From: JAVBNA01 sp031551875
GTDB lineage: Bacteria; Bacillota; Clostridia; Oscillospirales; Acutalibacteraceae
NCBI GenBank assembly: GCA_031551875.1
Contig: JAVBNA010000033.1
Coordinates: 1-20,555, forward strand
Reading direction: 5' to 3'
Length of the DNA stretch: 20,555 nucleotides
The translations under genes and the position numbers were made by a program. Of this stretch, positions 9,221-16,000 are shown in pieces. Position 1 is the first letter of the stretch. The number at the start of each line of letters is the position of its first letter. The notes below the pieces were generated by a model, which saw nothing but the letters and a program-made list of their open reading frames with translations, did not search any database and had not been told where the DNA came from.

Positions 9221-9430
9221 TTCATGTTCTCCTTTTATAAATTTCCCGCATTTCTTCTGGGGTTGGGGTTCCCCGTTTTCAGCCTCGCTGTTAACACGCG
9301 GCGTGGTCAGGCGTCCCGTTTTAGGGTGGGAGAGTAATCGCTCTTTTCTCCTCGGAATTATTGAAAGCGTGGAGTCTGGAAAATCATCAGGTGTTATTGC
9401 GGACAGTTTGTTGCGCGTTTTTCCTTTCAT
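9221..9430 (-). other. Alternative in-frame 70-codon extension with its own ribosome site
   Basis: An ATG at 9430 with AAAGGAG (9439-9445) exactly 8 nt upstream opens the same reading frame as the aerolysin-like gene, without a stop. It would add 70 polar, basic residues (MKGKTRNKLSAITPDD...) before the signal peptide. Either this start is used and makes a 1048-aa form with a buried export signal, or the segment is a leader that lost its stop, or it is untranslated. The 9220 start gives the conventional secreted protein. Confidence 0.5.
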
Positions 9431-9483
9431 TTCAAAAACTCCTTTCAACTTTATCCTTTTTGATTGCTTTTTGCTTTTTTGTT

Positions 9484-9729
9484 TTACGCACCTCCCCCGT
9501 ACAAAGCAATATCCATAAGTTCTTTTACAGTTACCTTTACGCATCCGCCTCCCCAAATCACATAGTCGCCGTCGGTTTTCACGCTTTGAAATAATGATTC
9601 ATTTTCAAGTTCTTTATACTTCATCGTGTGCAGTTTGATGGACAAATCCACAATCACATTGGCTTTACTTTCCATGTCTAAAAATAATCGAAAATCATTT
9701 AAGGGAACAACTGCTCTGATATAGCCCAT
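9484..9729 (-). CDS. DUF2442 domain protein
   Basis: This encodes 81 aa from an ATG at 9729, supported by AAAGAGG 8 nt upstream; a GTG three codons earlier would overlap the ribosome site. The sequence fits DUF2442: an I-x-A-V-x-P-L-x-D-F start, a central D-L-S strand, a 'F.SV..DG.YVIWGGG' segment and an ELxDIAL end. The family function is not established. Members often sit beside a DUF4160 gene in putative toxin-antitoxin-like pairs, but none is visible here. The gene lies upstream of the aerolysin-like gene on the same strand: 53 nt from the possible start at 9430, 263 nt from the preferred one. The two may be co-transcribed. No convincing promoter was found directly in front. Confidence 0.75.
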   Translation of the reverse strand: MGYIRAVVPLNDFRLFLDMESKANVIVDLSIKLHTMKYKELENESLFQSVKTDGDYVIWGGGCVKVTVKELMDIALYGGGA

Positions 9730-9786
9730 GCTTGCCACCTCTTTACCATACGAGCAAAAGCCTGTTCAACTTGTTTTTACGTACAA

Positions 9787-9823
9787 AAGCACCCGCGCTA
9801 TACTGAGTATAGCGCGGGTGCTT
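9787..9823 (-). terminator. Hairpin terminator downstream of the LuxR regulator
   Basis: A perfect 17-bp stem (9787-9803 with 9807-9823, arm AAGCACCCGCGCTATAC) has a 3-nt loop. On the minus strand it runs into GCTTTTGT, a short U-run, and lies about 70 nt after the regulator's stop codon. It separates the regulator from the DUF2442/aerolysin-like unit. Confidence 0.75.
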
Positions 9824-9893
9824 GCCTCGTACATCACCCAAATGGGTTATTTTACCAAAAAATCATCTAAAAATAATGTGTTTCCAATTTCAT

Positions 9894-12359
9894 TCATTTC
9901 AGTTTTTCCGCCAGTTTCGCGCGGCGGTCTACATGGAGCTTTTGAAAGATCGAGCGCATATGCGCATGTACGGTATGCTCACTTACGCACAGTCTCTGCG
10001 CAATTTCGGCATTATGTAAACCCTGGGCCGCGAGTTCCGCAATTTCCCGTTCGCGCGCGGTTAATTCGGATGGAAGTTCTCCCGCAAACATGGCGTCATG
10101 AAGGAGAGTCGCCCCTGCGCCAAATTGGTTCTTAACTGTGTTATATTGGTCAAGAAGATGGGGATACTGCTCTTCAAACAGTTCCTCGCACAGGCCCTGT
10201 AACTCCCAGGAAAGAGACGCAAACACATAAACCATGCCGTCGGGCAAAGCCTTTTGCGCCGCACGCTCCAAGAGCGTTTTGGCTCTCATCCTTTGCCCCG
10301 AATGAACATAACCCACCGCCAGAAGAAGATAAAAAATATGCTCCGAAATAACGGTTCTTTCTATATGTTCAGGTGGGATTGCTTCCAATGTACCAATGAG
10401 TCTGTTGTATTTGCCTTTATTAGACATCAATATAAATACATATACGGTCTGCGCATTGTATGCCATCGGGGGAAGCAGCTTTCGATTCGAAAAATCACCA
10501 TGCTGAATCCAATCGGCGACACGGCTGTGCTCCGACAGTTCAACCAAAAGGATGCCCTGCACCGTATCAAGAACAGATCTGAATATGAATGTGTTTTGCA
10601 TGGGATATGAAGCGGCAAGCTCCATTAAACCGATTGCATACTGCCAGCCTTGCGTGTCTGCTTTCAGCAGCGCGATTTCCGCGAGAATTCTCGCCGCCTC
10701 CAGATGAATGATGCCCTGACACTTGCTTTTGGCGATGTGAGCCGCTTTATAGGCGAGTCTTTCCGCATTGCTGAAATCTCCCCGGTAAAAAGAAACCTCT
10801 GAACGAAAAACAACATCGGCTCCGCTGCCGTGGCCATTCGTTATACGGGAATATACGGCGATAAAATTCTCCAGTTCTTCCGCATTGCTTTCGCATTCCC
10901 CGGAGATTGTGTGAAATTCGGCGAGTTGGCAATAGTCGCCGAAGGCCCACGGCGACTCCGGAAGGATAACGCGCGAGCAGGATTCACCGAATAACCGGGC
11001 TGCCTTTTGCACAATCGGGAGCATTTTGCCGATATCCGGAAAGTGGGTGTAGGCTGATAACAGAAGCCACTCCGCCCGCAGCAAACCGCTTTTATCAAGC
11101 TGCGTGTCCAATTCGTCGAGTAAAACGGTATACGCATTCTCTTTCCCAAAAGACTTGAGCACCCATGCGACGTGCAGCATAGAAAGAGGATGGCGTTTCC
11201 TGATCTCCTCTGGACAGCACTGGGCAATCTCCTGGGCAATGTCATAAAACATTAATCCTCCGATTTCCTCAAAGAGCAGGTGTGAAAGATCAAGAGAGAG
11301 AATTCGCTTATACTCTTTTATGCTGTGATAAATTTTCAGAGCCTCGGCAGTTTTTCTCTCGTCCCGACACAAGTCACCAGCGCGCAATAGGCAATCCCGT
11401 TCAAAAACCGCGCCGCGCTCCGAGCGCTTTCGGGACAGCAATTCAAAGAATAAGCTATGCAGTTCATACTTCCGCTGTCCGGTATCATATCGAACAAACG
11501 GAATAGAAAGACAATCTGCGGCAAAATCAGGAAATGCCTCATAACCGAGCAAAGAGCATATCTGCCGCACAGTGAGCTTTTCAAAGGAAGAGATGCGCAG
11601 AAGTAATGTTTGTTGCTTGTGGGAGAGTTTATTCCAAACCAGACGCTCCATGAGCTGCAGAACAGCAATATCGGAAAACGATCCGGTTTCCCGATAAATA
11701 CACATTTGTAAATAGACGGCAATAACCCAACCTTCCGTATAGCCGAACACTTTTTGCAAATCATTCGCTGTCAGTTTCAAACCGGAAAGCGCAAAATATT
11801 TTTGAATATCCTCCGCCTCAAGCCGCAAATCTACGGTTTGAACATGCAGGACGCGGTTGCGCACAATTAAATTGTGAAAATCACGTCTTATCATTTGCGT
11901 AATAATGACAATGTGAAGCCCATCACCGCCATGCTCCGTAAGCGCCGTCATAAAAGAAGCGGATAAGTCAGAGGATAGGAACTGAAAATCATCGATGACA
12001 AGCCAGGTTTCACGGCTGCATTTCATGGAGCGAATTGTATCACAAGCCTCCCCAAGCGTAAAGGCATTGGGAATTCCCAACGCAAGCAGGCGTTTTCCTG
12101 CTTTCTCATCTATTTTTTCAATTTTACGGCAGAGTCTCCGATAATTGGCACTGGAAGCCTCATCCACTCCGGTAAACCAAAAAATATCTGTCCCTTGTTC
12201 CCTGAAACCACTCATATAGTGTTGGACAGCAGTCGTTTTGCCGTAACCGGACGGGGCTTCAATTATAATCGTAGAAAAATCGGCAAATTGCTTGAGCTTT
12301 TGACTCAAGCGGTCAGAAAAGTAATGAATCTCAGCTGACAGTGCTTTTGATAGAGACAT
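9894..12359 (-). CDS. MalT/LAL-type LuxR family transcriptional regulator
   Basis: This encodes an 821-aa cytoplasmic regulator. The ATG at 12359 has GGAGGG 7 nt upstream (12367-12372) and is preferred over an ATG 13 codons earlier. Residues 31-43 hold a Walker A motif (EAPSGYGKTT) and a Walker B-like LVIDDFQFL lies near residue 120, so it is a STAND/AAA-type ATPase. The centre is helical and TPR-like, as in MalT. The last 55 residues are a LuxR helix-turn-helix (LTAREREIAELAAQGLHNAEIA, then SEHTVHAHM and a final KLxVxxR). The overall size and order match the LAL class, where an inducer sensed by the TPR part and ATP drive oligomerisation on DNA. It is divergent from the glycosidase gene and upstream of the DUF2442/aerolysin-like unit, so it may regulate one or both. 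The inducer is unknown; a sugar would fit the neighbour. Confidence 0.9.
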   Translation of the reverse strand: MSLSKALSAEIHYFSDRLSQKLKQFADFSTIIIEAPSGYGKTTAVQHYMSGFREQGTDIFWFTGVDEASSANYRRLCRKIEKIDEKAGKRLLALGIPNAFTLGEACDTIRSMKCSRETWLVIDDFQFLSSDLSASFMTALTEHGGDGLHIVIITQMIRRDFHNLIVRNRVLHVQTVDLRLEAEDIQKYFALSGLKLTANDLQKVFGYTEGWVIAVYLQMCIYRETGSFSDIAVLQLMERLVWNKLSHKQQTLLLRISSFEKLTVRQICSLLGYEAFPDFAADCLSIPFVRYDTGQRKYELHSLFFELLSRKRSERGAVFERDCLLRAGDLCRDERKTAEALKIYHSIKEYKRILSLDLSHLLFEEIGGLMFYDIAQEIAQCCPEEIRKRHPLSMLHVAWVLKSFGKENAYTVLLDELDTQLDKSGLLRAEWLLLSAYTHFPDIGKMLPIVQKAARLFGESCSRVILPESPWAFGDYCQLAEFHTISGECESNAEELENFIAVYSRITNGHGSGADVVFRSEVSFYRGDFSNAERLAYKAAHIAKSKCQGIIHLEAARILAEIALLKADTQGWQYAIGLMELAASYPMQNTFIFRSVLDTVQGILLVELSEHSRVADWIQHGDFSNRKLLPPMAYNAQTVYVFILMSNKGKYNRLIGTLEAIPPEHIERTVISEHIFYLLLAVGYVHSGQRMRAKTLLERAAQKALPDGMVYVFASLSWELQGLCEELFEEQYPHLLDQYNTVKNQFGAGATLLHDAMFAGELPSELTAREREIAELAAQGLHNAEIAQRLCVSEHTVHAHMRSIFQKLHVDRRAKLAEKLK

Positions 12360-12366
12360 TTCATAA

Positions 12367-12372
12367 CCCTCC
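12367..12372 (-). promoter_or_regulatory. Ribosome binding site that sets the LuxR regulator start
   Basis: GGAGGG on the minus strand sits 7 nt before ATG 12359. The upstream in-frame ATG at 12398 has no comparable site. Confidence 0.8.
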
Positions 12373-12474
12373 AATGTACAATGATTTCCTTGAGACATTC
12401 ACGGAACTTTATTGATCAATTGGAATAAACATCCGAAGCAAAGCAGTTGATATATATAATTTAACGAATATTAT

Positions 12475-12491
12475 ACATATGAATTATATGT
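12475..12491. promoter_or_regulatory. Inverted repeat overlapping the regulator's -10 box
   Basis: ACATAT-N5-ATATGT is an exact inverted repeat that covers the TATAAT at 12483-12488. Its position would suit an operator, for example for self-repression. It lies in very A/T-rich DNA, so chance is a real alternative. Confidence 0.35.
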
Positions 12492-12511
12492 CATAATACA
12501 TATTTTTGCAA
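12483..12511 (-). promoter_or_regulatory. Sigma-A-like promoter for the LuxR regulator
   Basis: On the minus strand TTGCAA (12506-12511) and TATAAT (12483-12488) are 17 nt apart. Transcription would start near 12476, giving a leader of about 115 nt. Confidence 0.65.
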
Positions 12512-12781
12512 TAATAAATAGCAAAACATCCGCACGTTCCTATTCTTTTCTGTCTGTTCCACATCTTTCCCAGAGTTTTTCGAGGAACAAATCAGGGTAG
12601 AGTTCCTGTTAGGTGATTTTACCTACAAGCAAATTTACGCCTGCTTATTCGCTTACGATTTATCCAAATCTCTATATGAAAAGACGCAGCAGCCACTCCA
12701 TTACAGGAGGATTTAAGACACAGAAGTAATAAATTAATTACATAGTATTTAAAAATATTGGCTTATTTTCCAGTCGATTAA
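12512..12781. other. Gene-free A/T-rich spacer between divergent promoters
   Basis: No convincing coding sequence is seen on either strand. It contains a small hairpin (TAGGT-GATTTT-ACCTA, near 12610-12625) and an AGGAGG (near 12706) with no start codon at a suitable distance, possibly a relic of a lost gene. The space could hold operators for the neighbouring regulator. Confidence 0.5.
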
Positions 12782-12810
12782 TTGAAAAACCGAATGCGTT
12801 ATACTATAAT
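12782..12810 (+). promoter_or_regulatory. Sigma-A-like promoter for the glycosidase gene
   Basis: TTGAAA (12782-12787) and TATAAT (12805-12810) are separated by 17 nt, close to consensus. The predicted start near 12817 leaves a leader of about 210 nt. Confidence 0.8.
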
Positions 12811-12816
12811 AAAATT

Positions 12817-13027
12817 ACGTCAGTCGCGTAAAATCCCGGGTCGGGTGCGGTGGCAGAAAACGGGAAAGGAGAAAAGAGGACTGATTTTCGAGATGAGCTT
12901 TGCCAGGTGTGCGAGAGGGTTACCATCCTTCCCGCCACTACCTATCGATAGGTGCTTAATGGTGATCAGTCGTCGCCTTCGAACAGAGCGGAAACATCAT
13001 TATGCTGGGTTGAAAGGAGTATAGAGA
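12817..13027 (+). ncRNA. Structured 5' leader, possible cis-regulatory RNA of unknown class
   Basis: The 210-nt leader contains several pairings. GTGG (12850-12853) and CGGGAAAGG (12861-12869) pair with the contiguous CCTTCCCG (12927-12934) and CCAC (12935-12938), with a 7-nt bulge. GACTGAT (12879-12885), inside that stem, pairs exactly with ATCAGTC (12965-12971) outside it, which would make a pseudoknot. Between them ACCTATCGATAGGT (12940-12953) is a perfect palindrome and could be a short hairpin. AAAGGAG ends 8 nt before the ATG. I could not match it to cobalamin, c-di-GMP, SAM, TPP, glycine, guanidine or T-box consensus features. The fold was found by eye only. Confidence 0.4.
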
Positions 13028-16000
13028 ATGAAACACAAAACAGGGGATAAACTTTGCAGTCTTTTTATGGCAGTTCTTTTGCTGCTGAGCACAGCTTCCT
13101 TCACGGCTGCGGCGGCGGAGAAAACATATCCTAATCCGTTTGTCTACAATGAGGAAAACTTGCCACAGCCTATTTTAGACAGCCATCCGGAATGGATCGA
13201 CCTATACTATGACACATGGAAGGTTGCCAAGACAAAGGTTCAGTTCGGAACCCAGGGCAACGGCTTTGTCCAGGCCTATATGGACGAAGGATTCAGTTCA
13301 AGCTTTTACCTTTGGGACACGGCCTATATCACGCTGTTCGGCAAGTATTCCAACGGAGAATTTCCCTCCATTGTGTCACTGGAGAATCTGTATCGTAAGC
13401 AGGGAACCGATGGCTTTATTGGAAAGTCCTATAAGGAGAGCAACGGGACGTGCGACTATGCCCGTGAGGATGACCAGTCCCGAAACCCGCCTCTGCTGGC
13501 CTGGGCCGAATGGGAGAATTACCGGGTTACCGGGGACGCCTCCCGGTTTACGAAGCCCGTGACGGGAAACCAGGCAGGTGACGGGTATGACCGCACAACC
13601 AAGACCATCTTTCAGCGCCTGATCGATTATTATTATTGGATGAAAGACTGGAACCGGTATGAAAACGGCTTTTACTGGACGTCTACCCGCGGATCGGGCA
13701 TGACCGGCTCTCCCCGGTTGGGCTGCAGCGGCGCGGCGGATACCGGCGACGGCAGCTGGATCTGTCTGGCAGGACAAATGGCGCTCAGCGCACGCTGTAT
13801 GCGTGACATCGCCGAGGTGTTGGGCGACGCCAACAACGTGGAACGCTTTGAGCGGGAATACAAAGAACTCGGCGATTTGATCAATACCTATATGTGGGAC
13901 GATACAGACGGCTTTTACTATGACCTTGACAAGGACGGAAAAGTCTACAAGATGAAAACGCCGGCGGCTTTTTGGCCTTTGCTGGCCGGCGTAGCCAGCA
14001 AAGAGCAGGTGGACCGGATGGCGGAGTGGCTGAAAAACCCCGAGGTTTTTAACCGCCTGCATATGGTTCCGTCTGTGGAAGCGGCTCATCCCGCCTACAA
14101 TCCGGCGGTTAAATGGAATGGAGACGTGTGGGCGCCCATGGTCTATATGACCGCCGAGGCCTTTAACGCATATAGCCTTCCGGAGGTTGCGCGCCTGATT
14201 GCAGAAAATCATATCACTAATCTGCACGAGGTCTATCAGGACAGCGGTGCTCTTTGGGAAAAGTATAATGCCGACGCCCTGCGGGCGGGAGACGGCTCTA
14301 AAAAAGACTTTGTCGGCTGGACAGGCGACGGCCCGATTGCCATGCTGATCGAGGACGTAATCGGCGTTCAAGTGGACGCGCCCGGTGGAACGATCTCCTG
14401 GAATCTTTCACAAACCGCGCGCAATGGTGTGAAAAACCTGCAATTCGGCGACGGCGTGGTGTCCCTGATCGCGGAGGAGCGCACAAACGCCGCCAACAAA
14501 GCCGGCCTGACGATCACGTCGGACACAGATTTCACCTTACTCGTCACCATTGACGGACAGGAATATACCATTCCTGTAGCGGCGGGAACCAATCGCTATC
14601 AGGCGGGCCCGGATCAAAGTCTGGCTGCACCTGATACCTCTTCGCCGCTCTTCTGTGTGTCGGAGGGTGCCTATCTCCTTTCTCTGGACGGAAGAATCAT
14701 TCTTGATACAAGCGCCCGGGATAGCATTCGCACCGTTGAACTGGGCGGCGGCTTCTATGCCCTTCAGAGCCTGGACACGGGAAAATATTATACGGTCATG
14801 ACAGACAATACCGTAATGGCGGCCAGCGCTTCAATTGTCCGCAATGCAAAATTTCAGCTTTTGGACATGGGCGACGATACCGTGGCTCTGCGTGCCATGG
14901 CCAACGCCAAATATCTGTGTTATCAGGGCGGAACGCTGACGGCCGCGCTCAGCTCGACACAGAATACGGCCTCCCGCTTTATCCTGGGCGAAGGGACTCT
15001 GAGCATTGACACCGACCGCCAGGTGGCCTATGTATATCCGGTCAGCGCGGTGACCCTGACCGAAACGGAGCCGGCGCTGCCCGCCACAGTCAAGGTCATG
15101 TATTCGGACGGCGGAGAAGGCTATCTTTCGGTACAGTGGGAATCCTATGCCTGGGAAACGCAAACAACGCCCGCTTCCGTGACCGTAAACGGATCGGTGG
15201 AGGGCTATACCGGGGCGGTGACCGCAGCGGTAGAGGTGATTGCCGCACACAACGGCGCTTTTTTTGGCGGACAGAGCACTCTTGAGAGGATGTCGTCTGC
15301 GACGACAGGAACCAAGCGTGTGGACTTTACCAAGGCCGGAACCGTTGACTGGATGCATTTTGGATCCCCCAACATCCAGGCGATTTCCCATAAGAAAAAC
15401 GGCCCCAATATGATCGGGGAGTTTATCACGGGCGGCGACGCCGGATATGAGCCTTTCCAGAAGGAGATGCCTATGAGCATCTCCTGGACGGACGGTTCTC
15501 TGGAGGGCAAAGAGGTTGTCAGGGATGAGAGGGGCAGCTGGTGGAACAAATCCTCCGCAGCCTTTTCCATCAAGGCCGACTACATAAAACGCCATGCCAC
15601 CATCTATACCTTCTACCGCTCCAACGCCAATTTCGCGGTCAAGGCAACGCTTGTCGACAAGCTCGGTGAACCGGTGAAAGAGGCGTATACCCTTGCGATT
15701 TCATCCGAGACCGCCCAAAACTGCATGTATTCGGTGTTTGAGTTTGATTATCAGGCCGATCCGGCCCGCGGCGACGGACAGAAGCTCAAATTTGAGTTCC
15801 AGATCAACGACCCCGGCACCGGAAAATTCTTCGGCATCTACGGCGCGACGGTTTCCAACTCCGACGCGATCCCGGCGGATATTCTCCCGGACGTCTCGGT
15901 GCAGAAGCTGCCAATTGCGCCCGCGCCCGCCGTGGTCAACCTGACCCAAAACGGACCGAAGGACTGGATTCATGTCGGTTCGGACGACGCCGGCGCCGAT

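Noticed and set aside
12890..12930. Cyclic-di-GMP-I riboswitch, suggested by GGGTTACC
   Set aside because: The conserved GACGCAAAGCC and GAAA tetraloop receptor parts are missing in the right order on either strand.
12861..12953. Cobalamin riboswitch, suggested by CCCGCCACT
   Set aside because: The other conserved parts (the GGTGAAAATCC-type box and the CCAGGAGACCTGCC B12 box) are absent.
12782..13024. 80-codon open frame in front of the glycosidase gene
   Set aside because: Its start lies on the -35 box and it runs through the promoter and leader. The composition is basic and unlike a folded protein.
12893..13024. 43-codon leader peptide (ATG AGC TTT ... TAG) ending just before the glycosidase start
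   Set aside because: The nearest GAGG is about 14 nt upstream, too far for a good start. There is no run of a regulatory amino acid, and the frame overlaps the main ribosome site.
13376..14371. 331-codon minus-strand open frame inside the glycosidase gene
   Set aside because: It is the antisense shadow of a clear catalytic domain, with no ribosome site and no family pattern.
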